From contig NZ_AP025170.1 in NCBI RefSeq assembly GCF_003402535.2, forward strand, positions 434,001-498,000: a stretch of 64,000 nt of DNA, in the 5' to 3' direction. Both the position numbers and the translations under genes were made by a program. This document shows, in pieces, positions 15,347-24,638 of the stretch. Within the stretch, counting starts at the first letter, position 1. Every line of letters begins with the position of its first letter. Origin of the DNA: Cupriavidus sp. P-10. Its GTDB lineage: Bacteria > Pseudomonadota > Gammaproteobacteria > Burkholderiales > Burkholderiaceae. The notes below the pieces were generated by a model. That model did not search any database. It was not told where the DNA came from and worked only from the letters and a program-made list of their open reading frames with translations.

Positions 15347-16294
15347 ATGGAAATCAAATGGCTTGAAGACTTCGTCAGCCTGGCCGAGACGCACAGCTTC
15401 TCGCGCTCGGCCGAGCTGCGCCACGTGACGCAGCCCGCCTTCTCGCGGCGCATCCAGTCGCTGGAGGCGTGGGTCGGCACCGAGCTGATCGACCGCTCCA
15501 GCTATCCCACCAACCTGACGGCGGCCGGCAAGGTGTTCTACGAGCAGGCGCTGGCGATGCTGGCGCAGGTCAGCGAAACCCGCGCGCTGATGCGGGGACA
15601 ACGGTCGGCCAACGCCCAGGTGCTGGAATTCGCGGTGCCGCATACGCTGTCGCTGACGTTCTTCCCGGAATGGCTCAAGGCGCTGGAGCGCAAGGTCGGC
15701 ACGTTGCCGTGCCGGCTGCGTGCGCTCAACGTGCATGATGCGGTGCTGATGCTGGTCGAGGGCGGCTGCGACCTGGTGATGGTCTACCATCACGCGCGCC
15801 AGGCCATCCAGCTCGATCCGGCGCGGTACGACATGCTGGTGCTTGGTACCGAGCGGCTGTCGCCGTACAGCGTGCCGGACGCCGCCGGCAAGCCGCAGTT
15901 CCGGCTGCCCGGGACCGACAAGAAACCGGTGCCGTTCCTCAGCTATACCCCAAACGCCTTCCTCGGCCGCATGGTCGACATGTTGCTTTCCGATACCGCC
16001 GAAGCGCTCAAGCTCGACAAATGCTACGAGACCGACATGGCCGAAGCGCTCAAGGTCATGGCGCTGTCCGGCCACGGCATGGCGTTCCTGCCGGAGAGCG
16101 CGGTGCGCGAGGAGGTGGCGCAGGGCAAGCTGGTGCGGGCCGAGTCGGCGCGCGGGCTGCCGTTGTCGATCGACATGGAAATCCGCCTGTACCGCGAAAA
16201 GCCGGGGGAGAACGGCGGAGAGCGGCGCGGTGCCGGGGCACGGCGCAAGAGGCAACTGGTGGACCAGGTGTGGTCTACGTTGTCGGAAGCCTGA
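15347..16294 (+). CDS. LysR-family transcriptional regulator
   Basis: A 315-residue LysR regulator. The winged helix-turn-helix occupies about residues 1-60 (FVSLAETHSFSRSAELRHVTQPAFSRRIQSLE), followed by the two-lobe effector domain. The C-terminus ends in a basic, Gly/Arg-rich tail longer than usual. The start ATG 15347 places the HTH at the normal distance. It is upstream of and co-directional with glutamate dehydrogenase, whose promoter contains a palindrome (16337-16357) that could be its target. Control of gdhA is plausible but unproven. Confidence 0.85.
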   Translation: MEIKWLEDFVSLAETHSFSRSAELRHVTQPAFSRRIQSLEAWVGTELIDRSSYPTNLTAAGKVFYEQALAMLAQVSETRALMRGQRSANAQVLEFAVPHTLSLTFFPEWLKALERKVGTLPCRLRALNVHDAVLMLVEGGCDLVMVYHHARQAIQLDPARYDMLVLGTERLSPYSVPDAAGKPQFRLPGTDKKPVPFLSYTPNAFLGRMVDMLLSDTAEALKLDKCYETDMAEALKVMALSGHGMAFLPESAVREEVAQGKLVRAESARGLPLSIDMEIRLYREKPGENGGERRGAGARRKRQLVDQVWSTLSEA

Positions 16295-16316
16295 CGCGCC
16301 CCGAAACACATCGTCG

Positions 16317-16357
16317 TTGACAAGTCACCTTCAAACGTTATGCATATCTTGCATAAC
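16317..16357 (+). promoter_or_regulatory. gdhA promoter with overlapping palindrome
   Basis: TTGACA (16317-16322) is a perfect -35 element; TATGCA at 16339-16344 could be the -10 at 16 nt. The -10 lies inside a perfect 8-bp inverted repeat, GTTATGCA (16337-16344) and TGCATAAC (16350-16357), separated by 5 nt. A dimeric regulator bound there would block or remodel the promoter. Confidence 0.55.
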
Positions 16358-16435
16358 CGGATGAACAAACGGCATTGGATTCCGACGGGCCGCCAAGCCT
16401 AAGCTTGCGGCCATCCTCCACCCCGGAACCAACCG

Positions 16436-17743
16436 ATGTCCTCCGCAGCACCGACCAACACTGCCGGCCAAAAGCACGCACTCCCGTCCTACCTCAACGC
16501 CGACAATCTCGGCCCCTGGGGCATCTACCTGCAACAAGTCGATCGTGTCACGCCCTACCTGGGCTCGCTGGCACGCTGGGTTGAAACCCTGAAGCGCCCC
16601 AAGCGCGCGCTGGTCGTCGACGTACCCATCGAACTGGATAACGGCACCATCGCCCACTTCGAGGGCTACCGCGTGCAGCACAACCTGTCGCGCGGCCCGG
16701 GCAAGGGCGGCGTGCGTTTCCACCAGGACGTGACGCTGTCGGAAGTGATGGCGCTGTCGGCGTGGATGTCGGTGAAGAATGCCGCGGTGAACGTGCCCTA
16801 CGGCGGTGCCAAGGGCGGCATCCGCGTCGACCCGCGCACGCTGTCGCACGCCGAGCTGGAGCGCCTGACACGCCGCTACACCAGCGAAATCAACATCATC
16901 ATCGGACCGAGCAAGGACATCCCGGCGCCGGACGTCAACACCAACGCCCAGGTGATGGCATGGATGATGGACACCTACTCGATGAATTCGGGCAGCACCT
17001 CCACCGGCGTGGTGACCGGCAAGCCGATCTCGCTGGGTGGTTCTCTGGGCCGCCATGAAGCGACCGGCCGCGGCGTGTTCGTGGTGGGTTCGGAGGCTGC
17101 GCGCAATATCGGCCTGGAAATCAAGGGCGCGAGCGTCGCCGTGCAGGGCTTCGGCAACGTGGGCGCCGTCGCCGCCAAGCTGTTCCATGAGGCCGGCGCC
17201 AAGGTGGTGGCGGTGCAGGACCACCGCACCACGCTGTTCGACCCGGCCGGCCTGGATGTGCCGGCGATGATGGAATACGCCGCGCACAGCGGCACCATCG
17301 AAGGCTTCCGCGGCGAAGTCCTGCGCACCGAGCAGTTCTGGGAAGTCGATTGCGACATCCTGATCCCGGCCGCGCTGGAAAGCCAGATCACCGCCAAGAA
17401 CGCACCGTTGATCAAGGCCCGCCTGGTGATCGAAGGCGCCAACGGCCCCACCACGCCGGAAGCGGATGACATCCTGCGCGAGCGCAATATCCTGGTGGCG
17501 CCGGACGTGATCGCCAACGCCGGCGGCGTGACCGTGTCCTACTTCGAATGGGTGCAGGATTTCTCGTCGTTCTTCTGGACCGAGGAGGAAATCAACCAGC
17601 GCCTGGTACGGATCATGCAAGAGGCGTTCCGCGCAATCTGGCAGGTGGCGCAGGAGAACAAGGTGACGCTGCGCACCGCGGCGTTTATCGTGGCCTGTTC
17701 GCGGATCCTGCAGGCGCGCGAAATGCGCGGCCTGTATCCCTGA
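16436..17743 (+). CDS. gdhA: Glutamate dehydrogenase (Glu/Leu/Phe/Val dehydrogenase family)
   Basis: A 435-residue glutamate dehydrogenase that interconverts glutamate with 2-oxoglutarate and ammonia. The catalytic lysine is in [12 protein letters not shown] near residue 125, preceded by the [10 protein letters not shown] substrate segment and followed by PAPDVNTN. The Rossmann domain carries GFGNVG near residue 240. The length and motifs fit the hexameric NAD-type enzymes. It stands alone between the LysR gene and, 290 bp later, the glutamate/aspartate importer; a shared role in glutamate use is likely. Cofactor preference is inferred only. Confidence 0.92.
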   Translation: MSSAAPTNTAGQKHALPSYLNADNLGPWGIYLQQVDRVTPYLGSLARWVETLKRPKRALVVDVPIELDNGTIAHFEGYRVQHNLSRGPGKGGVRFHQDVTLSEVMALSAWMSVKNAAVNVPYGGAKGGIRVDPRTLSHAELERLTRRYTSEINIIIGPSKDIPAPDVNTNAQVMAWMMDTYSMNSGSTSTGVVTGKPISLGGSLGRHEATGRGVFVVGSEAARNIGLEIKGASVAVQGFGNVGAVAAKLFHEAGAKVVAVQDHRTTLFDPAGLDVPAMMEYAAHSGTIEGFRGEVLRTEQFWEVDCDILIPAALESQITAKNAPLIKARLVIEGANGPTTPEADDILRERNILVAPDVIANAGGVTVSYFEWVQDFSSFFWTEEEINQRLVRIMQEAFRAIWQVAQENKVTLRTAAFIVACSRILQAREMRGLYP

Positions 17744-17835
17744 TCGCAGGGTACAGGCGGAACCGGAACGAGGCGCGTGGCACTGGCATGGTGCGATGCA
17801 GCAACCGATCCGGTTCCCAGGTTCTTGACCGCCAG

Positions 17836-17867
17836 ACGCGGTCTTCAGCAAGCGCTGGAGACCGCGT
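17836..17867 (+). terminator. Strong hairpin between gdhA and gltI
   Basis: Arms 17836-17849 and 17854-17867 pair over 14 positions (one G-T wobble) around a 4-nt AAGC loop. It is the only strong structure in the 290-bp gap and lies 93 bp after the gdhA stop. There is no T-run, so it may be a weak terminator, an mRNA 3'-end stabiliser or part of the gltI leader. An imperfect direct repeat of GACGACGTGC follows at about 17879-17900. Confidence 0.45.
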
Positions 17868-18033
17868 TGTCGTATCCGGACGACGTGCAGGACGACGTGC
17901 GCATGGATTGCCCTGAATAAGGGTTCTAGGAGAAAACCCAGTTGTATTGCGACGGATGCTGCGCAATACTGTTTCACCAGAGGGGGTTTTGTCTCTAGAA
18001 TCCCGCTTTCTCTTCTATGGTCAAGGAGATGTT

Positions 18034-18933
18034 ATGAATTTTGCCAAGTTGGCTTCCCTGATGATTGCCGCCGGCGTAATGTGCGGAACGGCCCAGGCGG
18101 CTGAACAACTGACGGGCACGCTGAAGAAGATCAAAGACACAGGCGTGATTACGCTTGGCGTGCGCGAGTCGTCGATTCCGTTTAACTACAACCTGGGCGG
18201 CGTGCGCCAGGTCGGCTATTCCTACGACATCAATATGAAGATCGTGGAAGCCATCAAGGACCAGCTGAAGCTGCCGAACCTGCAGGTCAAGGAAATCCCG
18301 ATCACCTCGCAGAACCGCATCACGCTGCTGCAGAACGGCACCATCGACATCGAGTGCGGCTCGACCACCAATAACCTGGAACGCCAGAAGCAAGTCGCCT
18401 TCACCAACTCCATCTTCATCATCGGCACGCGCATCATGGTGAAGAAGGACGCCGGCATCAAGGACTGGGCCGACCTGAAGGGCAAGAACGTCGTCACCAC
18501 CGCCGGCACCACGTCGGAGCGCCTGCTGCGCAAGATGAACGACGACCAGAAGCTGGGCATGAACATCATCAGCACCAAGGACCATGGCCAGTCGTTCCTG
18601 ACTCTGGAATCGGGCCGCGCGGTGGCGTTCATGATGGACGACGCGCTGCTGTACGGCGAGCGCGCCAAGGCCAAGAACCCGGCCGACTGGATCGTGGTGG
18701 GCAAGGCCCAGTCGCGCGAGTCGTATGGCTGCATGATCCGCAAGGACGATCCGCAGTTCAAGAAGCTGTCCGACACCGTGATCACCGGCATGATGAAGGA
18801 CGGCGCGGTCAACACGCTGTACACCAAGTGGTTCATGCAACCGGTGCCGCCGAAGGGCCTCAACCTGGACTTCCCGCTGTCCGAAGACATGAAGACCCTG
18901 ATCAAGGCGCCGAACGACAAGGCGCTGGACTGA
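18034..18933 (+). CDS. gltI: Glutamate/aspartate ABC transporter, periplasmic binding protein
   Basis: A 299-residue periplasmic solute-binding protein of family 3. A signal peptide is clear: MNFAKL, a hydrophobic core and cleavage after AQA near residue 22. The mature part has the amino-acid-binding signatures ITLGVRESSIPFNY and DIECGSTTNNLERQ. ATG 18034 has AAGGAG 7 nt upstream. The protein hands glutamate or aspartate to the GltJK permease encoded next. The order binding protein, two permeases, ATPase is that of gltIJKL. Specificity is assigned from overall similarity to GltI and from the neighbouring glutamate dehydrogenase. Confidence 0.9.
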   Translation: MNFAKLASLMIAAGVMCGTAQAAEQLTGTLKKIKDTGVITLGVRESSIPFNYNLGGVRQVGYSYDINMKIVEAIKDQLKLPNLQVKEIPITSQNRITLLQNGTIDIECGSTTNNLERQKQVAFTNSIFIIGTRIMVKKDAGIKDWADLKGKNVVTTAGTTSERLLRKMNDDQKLGMNIISTKDHGQSFLTLESGRAVAFMMDDALLYGERAKAKNPADWIVVGKAQSRESYGCMIRKDDPQFKKLSDTVITGMMKDGAVNTLYTKWFMQPVPPKGLNLDFPLSEDMKTLIKAPNDKALD

Positions 18934-18996
18934 TCTGACCGGGACAGCAGTGCGAAACGGAAGGCATGTCCTTCCGTTTCTTTTTGAGGACGCAAC

Positions 18997-19725
18997 ATGA
19001 ACTACAACTGGCATTGGGGAGTTTTCCTCGAACAGGCCGCCCAGAACGAGACCTACCTGGACTGGATGATCTCCGGCCTGAAGGTCACGCTCGCGCTGGG
19101 GCTTTCGTCCTGGGTCATTGCCCTGGTCATCGGGTCGGTGCTCGGCGTGCTGCGCACCGTGCCCAACAAGTGGCTGTCGGGTTTTGCCGCCACCTACGTC
19201 GAGATATTCCGCAACATCCCGCTGCTGGTGCAGCTGTTCATCTGGTATTTCGTCGCACCCGAGCTGCTGCCCGGCGGCGAGGCGATCAAGCAGATGAACC
19301 CGTTCGCGCAGCAGTTCCTGGCCGCGATGCTGTGCCTGGGCACTTTTACCGCCGCGCGGGTGTGCGAGCAGGTGCGCTCGGGTATCAACTCGCTGGCGCG
19401 CGGGCAGAAGAACGCGGGCCTGGCGATGGGCTTCACGCTGCCGCAGACGTACCGCCACGTACTGCTGCCGATGGCCTTCCGCGTGATCGTGCCGCCGCTG
19501 ACCTCCGAATTCCTGAACATCTTCAAGAACTCGGCGGTAGCGTCGACCATCGGCCTGCTGGAACTGGCCGCGCAGGGCCGCCAGCTGGTGGACTACACCG
19601 CGCGTCCGTATGAATCGTTCATCGCGGTCACGCTGATGTACGCGCTGATCAACGTCACGGTGATGCTGCTGATGCGCTGGGTCGAGGCCCGCACGCGCGT
19701 GCCCGGCTTCATCGGCGGCAAGTAA
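18997..19725 (+). CDS. gltJ: Glutamate/aspartate ABC transporter, permease subunit
   Basis: A 242-residue inner-membrane permease of the HisMQ type with about five hydrophobic helices. The EAA-type cytoplasmic loop that docks the ATPase is near residue 140 (NAGLAMGFTLPQTYRHVLLPMAFR). The N-terminus YNWHWGVF is typical of GltJ. GAGGA lies before ATG 18997. The gene follows gltI by 63 bp and precedes gltK by 9 bp, so the set is one transcript. Confidence 0.9.
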   Translation: MNYNWHWGVFLEQAAQNETYLDWMISGLKVTLALGLSSWVIALVIGSVLGVLRTVPNKWLSGFAATYVEIFRNIPLLVQLFIWYFVAPELLPGGEAIKQMNPFAQQFLAAMLCLGTFTAARVCEQVRSGINSLARGQKNAGLAMGFTLPQTYRHVLLPMAFRVIVPPLTSEFLNIFKNSAVASTIGLLELAAQGRQLVDYTARPYESFIAVTLMYALINVTVMLLMRWVEARTRVPGFIGGK

Positions 19726-19734
19726 GGGGGCGCC

Positions 19735-20418
19735 ATGGCTTATTCCTTCGATTTCACCTCGATCAACCCCAGCACGCTGCACGTGCTGGGCGAGGGCATG
19801 ATGGTCTCGCTCAAGATCACCGTCACCGCGGTGGTGGTCGGCATCATCTGGGGCACCATCCTGGCGATGATGCGGCTGTCGTCCTACAGGCTGCTGAACT
19901 GGTTTGCGCAGGGGTACGTGACCATCTTCCGCTCCATCCCGCTGGTGATGGTGCTGTTGTGGTTCTTCCTGATCATTCCGCAGGTGCTGCAGGGCATCTT
20001 CAACCTGTCGCCCGCGACCGACCTGCGCATGACGTCGGCGCTGGTGGCGTTCGCGCTGTTCGAGGCGGCGTACTACTCTGAGATCATCCGCGCGGGGATC
20101 CAGAGCGTGTCGCGCGGGCAGATGTTCGCGGCGCAGGCGCTGGGCATGACCTACGGGCAGTCGATGCGGCTGGTGATCCTGCCGCAGGCATTCCGCAACA
20201 TGGTGCCGCTGCTGCTGACCCAGGGCATCATCCTGTTCCAGGATACGTCGCTGGTGTACGTGAGCGCGCTGGCTGACTTCTTCGGCCAGGCTTACGGCAT
20301 CGGCGAGCGCGATGGGCGTATCGTCGAGATGCTGCTGTTCGCGGGCCTGGTGTACTTCATCATTTGTTTCTCCGCTTCGCTGCTGGTCAAGCGTTACCAG
20401 AAAAAGGTGGCTGTATGA
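19735..20418 (+). CDS. gltK: Glutamate/aspartate ABC transporter, permease subunit
   Basis: A 227-residue HisMQ-family permease, the partner of GltJ in the heterodimeric channel. The docking loop [23 protein letters not shown] lies near residue 140. Four or five hydrophobic segments are visible. It starts after GGGGGCGCC and its stop overlaps the gltL start (ATGA, 20415-20418), implying coupled translation and matched subunit numbers. Confidence 0.9.
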   Translation: MAYSFDFTSINPSTLHVLGEGMMVSLKITVTAVVVGIIWGTILAMMRLSSYRLLNWFAQGYVTIFRSIPLVMVLLWFFLIIPQVLQGIFNLSPATDLRMTSALVAFALFEAAYYSEIIRAGIQSVSRGQMFAAQALGMTYGQSMRLVILPQAFRNMVPLLLTQGIILFQDTSLVYVSALADFFGQAYGIGERDGRIVEMLLFAGLVYFIICFSASLLVKRYQKKVAV

Positions 20419-21149
20419 TCGAAATCAACAATGTTTCCAAGTGGTACGGCTCCTTCCAGGTGCTGACCGACTGCACCACCAAGGTTGCCAAGGGTGAAGT
20501 GGTGGTGGTGTGCGGCCCGTCGGGTTCGGGGAAATCCACGCTGATCAAGACCGTCAACGCGCTGGAGCCGTTTCAGAAGGGCGACATCCTGGTCGATGGC
20601 ACCTCGGTGGGCAATCCCAAGACCAACCTGCCCAAGCTGCGTTCGCGCGTGGGCATGGTGTTCCAGAACTTCGAGCTGTTCCCGCACCTGTCGATCACCG
20701 AGAACCTGACCATCGCGCAGATGAAGGTGCTCGGCCGCTCGAAGGACGAGGCGATGGCGAAGGGCATGAAATACCTGGAGCGCGTGGGCCTGAAGAGCCA
20801 GGCGGAGAAGTACCCTGGCCAGCTTTCGGGCGGCCAGCAGCAGCGCGTGGCCATTGCGCGCGCGCTGTCCATGGATCCGATCTGCATGCTGTTCGACGAA
20901 CCCACCTCGGCGCTGGACCCCGAGATGGTCAACGAAGTGCTGGACGTGATGGTGCAGCTGGCGCAGGAAGGCATGACCATGATGTGCGTGACCCATGAAA
21001 TGGGTTTCGCGCGCAAGGTGGCCAACCGCGTGATCTTCATGGACCAGGGCAAGATCGTCGAGGATGCCGAAAAGGAAGAGTTCTTCGGCGATATCGAGCA
21101 CCGCTCGGAGCGCGCCAGGCAGTTCCTGTCGAAGATCCTGCATCACTGA
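20415..21149 (+). CDS. gltL: Glutamate/aspartate ABC transporter, ATP-binding subunit
   Basis: A 244-residue ATPase of the polar amino-acid uptake family. Walker [10 protein letters not shown] is near residue 33, the signature LSGGQQQR near 135 and Walker [15 protein letters not shown] near 155, followed by the switch histidine in VTHEMGF. It powers import through GltJK. It is the last gene of the operon and is followed by a clear hairpin terminator at 21169-21194. Confidence 0.93.
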   Translation: MIEINNVSKWYGSFQVLTDCTTKVAKGEVVVVCGPSGSGKSTLIKTVNALEPFQKGDILVDGTSVGNPKTNLPKLRSRVGMVFQNFELFPHLSITENLTIAQMKVLGRSKDEAMAKGMKYLERVGLKSQAEKYPGQLSGGQQQRVAIARALSMDPICMLFDEPTSALDPEMVNEVLDVMVQLAQEGMTMMCVTHEMGFARKVANRVIFMDQGKIVEDAEKEEFFGDIEHRSERARQFLSKILHH

Positions 21150-21168
21150 ACGGACTGCCAGCCATAGG

Positions 21169-21194
21169 AAAAGGGACGCCTCGGCGTCCCTTTT
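21169..21194 (+). terminator. Intrinsic terminator of gltIJKL
   Basis: AAAAGGGACGC and GCGTCCCTTTT form an 11-bp stem around a 4-nt loop, ending in a short T-run. It lies 20 bp after the gltL stop and 43 bp before the convergent amidotransferase stop; the A/T symmetry means it could serve both strands. Confidence 0.85.
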
Positions 21195-21236
21195 CAGTTG
21201 TGCCTTCCGTTGTGCCAGGCTCAGGTACAGGCGTGC

Positions 21237-22067
21237 TCAGGTACAGGCGGTATTGGCCGCGTTCTTGGCCTGGACTTCGGGCGGGATCGGTACGGTCAGC
21301 GTCATCACCGGACGCCCGTGCTCGAACATGATCAGCTCGCCTGGGGCGAACTGGGTCCAGGTCTCGTTGTCAGTCAACGGGGCGGTGGCGATCACGGCAA
21401 CGCGGTCGTCCGGCGTGGTCACCTGGGCGAAGTCGATCGACAGGTCCGCATCGATCAGGTGCGCGGTGGAAAACGGCCACTCCCGCACGATGTAGTACAG
21501 GCGAGTCGAGCAGTGGGCAAACAGGGCCTGGCCGTTGCTCAGCAGGAAATTGAACACGCCATGCAGCGTGATATCGCGCGTGATGTCGGCCAGCGCATGG
21601 CCCAGTTCATTCAGCGGCGGTTGCGAGCCCGGAAAGCGCTTGCGCAGGCCTTGCATCAGCGTGCAGAAGGCCAGTTCGCTGTCGGTATCGCCGACCGGCT
21701 GGTACACGCCCGACAGGAATGGCGAGAAATTCAGCAGGTCCCCGTTGTGGGCAAAGATCCAGTGGCGGCCCCACAGCTCGCGCATGAACGGGTGGCAGTT
21801 CTCCAGCAGCACGGTGCCCTGCGTCGCCTTGCGGATATGCGAGATGACGTTCTTGGACTTGATCGGGTAGCGCTTGATCAGGTCGGCCACCGGCGAGGTG
21901 CCGGCGGACTGGTTGTCGATGAACAGGCGGCAGGCCTTGTCCTCGAAGAAGGCGACACCGAAACCGTCGGCGTGGTGGTCGGTCACGCCGCCGCGGGCGG
22001 CGAAGCCGGTGAAGGAGAACGTCACGTCGGTCGGCGTGGCGCAGTTCATGCCTAGCAACTGGCACAT
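21237..22067 (-). CDS. Class II glutamine amidotransferase (YafJ-like)
   Basis: A 276-residue stand-alone Ntn-type glutamine amidotransferase domain. The catalytic nucleophile is Cys2, exposed after removal of Met1 (MCQLLGMN). The family motifs HHADGFGVAFF, SHIRKATQG and FAHNGDL are all present, as in YafJ and the N-terminal domain of PurF-like enzymes. No synthase domain is attached, so the acceptor of the ammonia, or a purely hydrolytic role, is unknown. It is a single gene, convergent with gltL and divergent from the tartrate dehydrogenase gene. Confidence 0.85.
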   Translation of the reverse strand: MCQLLGMNCATPTDVTFSFTGFAARGGVTDHHADGFGVAFFEDKACRLFIDNQSAGTSPVADLIKRYPIKSKNVISHIRKATQGTVLLENCHPFMRELWGRHWIFAHNGDLLNFSPFLSGVYQPVGDTDSELAFCTLMQGLRKRFPGSQPPLNELGHALADITRDITLHGVFNFLLSNGQALFAHCSTRLYYIVREWPFSTAHLIDADLSIDFAQVTTPDDRVAVIATAPLTDNETWTQFAPGELIMFEHGRPVMTLTVPIPPEVQAKNAANTACT

Positions 22068-22211
22068 ATCGGGGCACCGGTCGGCAGCGGGCTGCCGCTT
22101 TGCAATAGAATGCAGACATTATCCCGCGCGCCCGGGCCGCTGCCAAGCAACCCGCGGGCGCTCCAGTGCGGTGCCACCGGTACCCCATACCTGCTAGCAA
22201 TCCCGAGAACG

Positions 22212-23285
22212 ATGAGCCAATACAAGATCGCCGTGATTCCCGGAGACGGAATCGGCACGGAAGTCATGCCCGAGGGCATACGCGTGATGGATGCCGCGGC
22301 GCGGCGCTTCGGCATCGACTTCCAGTGGGATCATTTCGATTTTTCCAGCTGCGACTACTACGCCCGCCACGGCAAGATGCTGCCTGACGACTGGTTCGAC
22401 ACACTGGTCAAGTACGACGCCATCTACTTCGGCGCGGTCGGCTGGCCCGATACGGTGCCCGACCACGTCTCGCTGTGGGGCTCGCTGCTGCAGTTCCGCC
22501 GTTCGTTCGACCAGTACGTCAACCTGCGCCCGGTGCGGCTGATGCCCGGCATCAAGAGCCCGCTGGCGGACCGCAAGCCCGGCGACATCGACTTCTACGT
22601 GGTGCGCGAGAACACCGAGGGCGAGTATTCCAGCATCGGTGGCCGCATGTTCCCCGGCACCGAGCGCGAGATCGTGGTGCAGGAAACGGTGATGAGCCGC
22701 ACCGGCGTCGATCGCATCCTGAAGTTTGCCTTCGAGCTGGCCCAGAAGCGGCCCAAGAAGCACCTGACGTCGGCGACCAAGTCCAACGGGATTTCGATCA
22801 CGATGCCGTACTGGGACGAACGGGTCGAAGCGATGGCCGCCAACTACCCCGGCCTGAAGGTCGACAAGTACCACATCGACATCCTGACTGCCCATTTCGT
22901 CCAGCATCCGGACTGGTTCGACGTGGTGGTTGCCAGCAACCTGTTTGGCGACATCCTGTCCGACCTGGGGCCGGCCTGCACCGGCACCATCGGCATCGCG
23001 CCGTCGGGCAATATCAATCCGGACCGCACCTTCCCCAGCCTGTTCGAACCGGTGCACGGATCGGCCCCGGATATCGCCGGGCGCGGCGTGGCCAACCCGA
23101 TCGGCCAGATCTGGTGCGGCGCCATGATGCTGGAGCACCTGGGCCATGCCGAGGCCGGCGCGGCCGTGCTGGGCGCGATCGAAAAGGTGCTGGCCGCCGG
23201 GCCGGAGCATGCGCCGCTGACGCGCGATATCGGCGGCAAGGCCGGTACCGCAGACCTGGGCCGCGCCATCGCGGAGGCGCTGTGA
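22212..23285 (+). CDS. ttuC: Tartrate dehydrogenase / decarboxylating D-malate-type dehydrogenase
   Basis: A 357-residue member of the isocitrate/isopropylmalate dehydrogenase family. It opens with IAVIPGDGIGTEV, carries the VRENTEGEYSS substrate loop and the metal/NAD segments SNLFGDILSDLG and EPVHGSAPDIAG. The SSCDYYARHG and WGSLLQFRRSFDQYVNLRP blocks fit tartrate/D-malate dehydrogenases rather than LeuB. The enzyme would oxidise tartrate, or decarboxylate it to glycerate. Its stop overlaps the start of a glycerate-kinase gene (GTGA, 23282-23285), which supports tartrate as substrate. D-malate is the main alternative. Confidence 0.83.
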   Translation: MSQYKIAVIPGDGIGTEVMPEGIRVMDAAARRFGIDFQWDHFDFSSCDYYARHGKMLPDDWFDTLVKYDAIYFGAVGWPDTVPDHVSLWGSLLQFRRSFDQYVNLRPVRLMPGIKSPLADRKPGDIDFYVVRENTEGEYSSIGGRMFPGTEREIVVQETVMSRTGVDRILKFAFELAQKRPKKHLTSATKSNGISITMPYWDERVEAMAANYPGLKVDKYHIDILTAHFVQHPDWFDVVVASNLFGDILSDLGPACTGTIGIAPSGNINPDRTFPSLFEPVHGSAPDIAGRGVANPIGQIWCGAMMLEHLGHAEAGAAVLGAIEKVLAAGPEHAPLTRDIGGKAGTADLGRAIAEAL

Positions 23286-24589
23286 GCGCCGCGTTCGCGG
23301 GGGACGCCCGCGCACTGCTGCTCGAGACCTTCCACGCCGCCGTGGCGGCGGCGGACCCGCTGCAGATCGTCGCGCAGCACCTGCCGCCGCCGCACGCCGG
23401 CGGCCGCACGCTGGTGGTGGGCGCGGGCAAGGCTGCCGCGTCGATGGCCGCGGCGGTCGAGCGCGCCTATGCCGGCAAGGCTACGCTCGAAGGGTTGGTG
23501 GTCACGCGCTACGCACACGGCATGCCGACCGACCATATCCGCGTGATCGAGGCCGGCCACCCGGTGCCGGACGAGTCCGGCGAGCAGGCTTCTGCCGGGA
23601 TCCTGGCCGCGGTGCAGTCGCTGACACCGCAGGACCGGCTGCTGGTGCTGGTTTCGGGTGGCGGTTCGAGCCTGCTGTCGCTGCCGGCCGAGGGCATCCC
23701 GATGGCCGACCTGAAGGCGACCACAAAGGAATTGCTGCGCTGTGGCGCACCGATCACCGACATGAACATCGTGCGCAAGCATGTCTCGCGCATCCAGGGC
23801 GGGCGGCTGGCGCAGGCCAGCCAGGCGCCGGTGACCACTCTGATCGTCTCGGACGTGGCCGGCGACGACCCCAGCGCTATCGCCTCGGGCCCGACCGTGG
23901 CCGATCCCAGTACTTTCAACGACGCGCTCGAGATCCTGCGCCGCTATGGTGCACAGGTGCCGGCCAGCGTGCAGTCGCACCTGGAACGCGGCGCCCGCGG
24001 CGAGGTGCCGGAGACGCCCAAGCCCGGCGATCCCTTGTTCGACCGGGTCGACAACGTCATGATCGCCACCGCCCACGGCAGCCTCGAGGCCGCCGCCGCG
24101 CTGTTCCGCGAACGCGGCGTCACGCCGGTGGTGCTGGGCGACACGGTGACGGGTGAGGCGCGCGAAGTGGCGCGCGTCTACGCGGCGCTGGTGCGCGAAA
24201 TTCGCGCGTACAATGCGCCGTTCGCCACGCCCGTGGCGCTGATCTCCGGAGGTGAGTGCACGGTCACTTTGCCGGCCGGCGGCGGTGCCAGCAAGGCGCG
24301 CGGCGGGCGCTGCTCGGAGTTTCTGCTGTCGCTGGCGGTCGAACTGGCAGGCATGCCCGGCGTGCACGCGATCGCGGCCGACACCGATGGCATCGACGGC
24401 TCGGAAGACAACGCCGGTGCGCTGGCCGATCCGACCACGCTGGCGCGCGCCGAAGCCGCCGGCCTGCCGGGCCAGCGCCAGCTCGACGCGCACGACGCCT
24501 GGGGCTTGTTCGGCGCCATCGGCGACCTGGTGGTCACCGGGCCCACGCGCACCAACGTGAACGATTACCGCGCCATCCTGATTCTCTGA
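23282..24589 (+). CDS. ttuD: Glycerate 2-kinase (MOFRL family; hydroxypyruvate reductase TtuD-like)
   Basis: A 435-residue protein of the GckA/TtuD family with an N-terminal Rossmann-like kinase domain ([12 protein letters not shown] near residue 44, [10 protein letters not shown] near 123, [15 protein letters not shown] near 195) and the C-terminal MOFRL domain ([28 protein letters not shown]). Such proteins were first called hydroxypyruvate reductase but act as glycerate 2-kinases. The GTG start at 23282 overlaps the preceding stop by four bases. Together the two enzymes would convert tartrate to glycerate and then 2-phosphoglycerate. Confidence 0.85.
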   Translation: MSAAFAGDARALLLETFHAAVAAADPLQIVAQHLPPPHAGGRTLVVGAGKAAASMAAAVERAYAGKATLEGLVVTRYAHGMPTDHIRVIEAGHPVPDESGEQASAGILAAVQSLTPQDRLLVLVSGGGSSLLSLPAEGIPMADLKATTKELLRCGAPITDMNIVRKHVSRIQGGRLAQASQAPVTTLIVSDVAGDDPSAIASGPTVADPSTFNDALEILRRYGAQVPASVQSHLERGARGEVPETPKPGDPLFDRVDNVMIATAHGSLEAAAALFRERGVTPVVLGDTVTGEAREVARVYAALVREIRAYNAPFATPVALISGGECTVTLPAGGGASKARGGRCSEFLLSLAVELAGMPGVHAIAADTDGIDGSEDNAGALADPTTLARAEAAGLPGQRQLDAHDAWGLFGAIGDLVVTGPTRTNVNDYRAILIL

Positions 24590-24638
24590 TTCTGAAATAG
24601 CGCCCGCCGCCGTCCCCCGCGGTGGGCCCAAGCAAGCC

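Noticed and set aside
17778..17794. TGGCAC...GGTGC upstream of gltI resembling a sigma-54 promoter
   Set aside because: The distance between the GG and GC elements is two bases too long and the -12 TTGC core is not matched.
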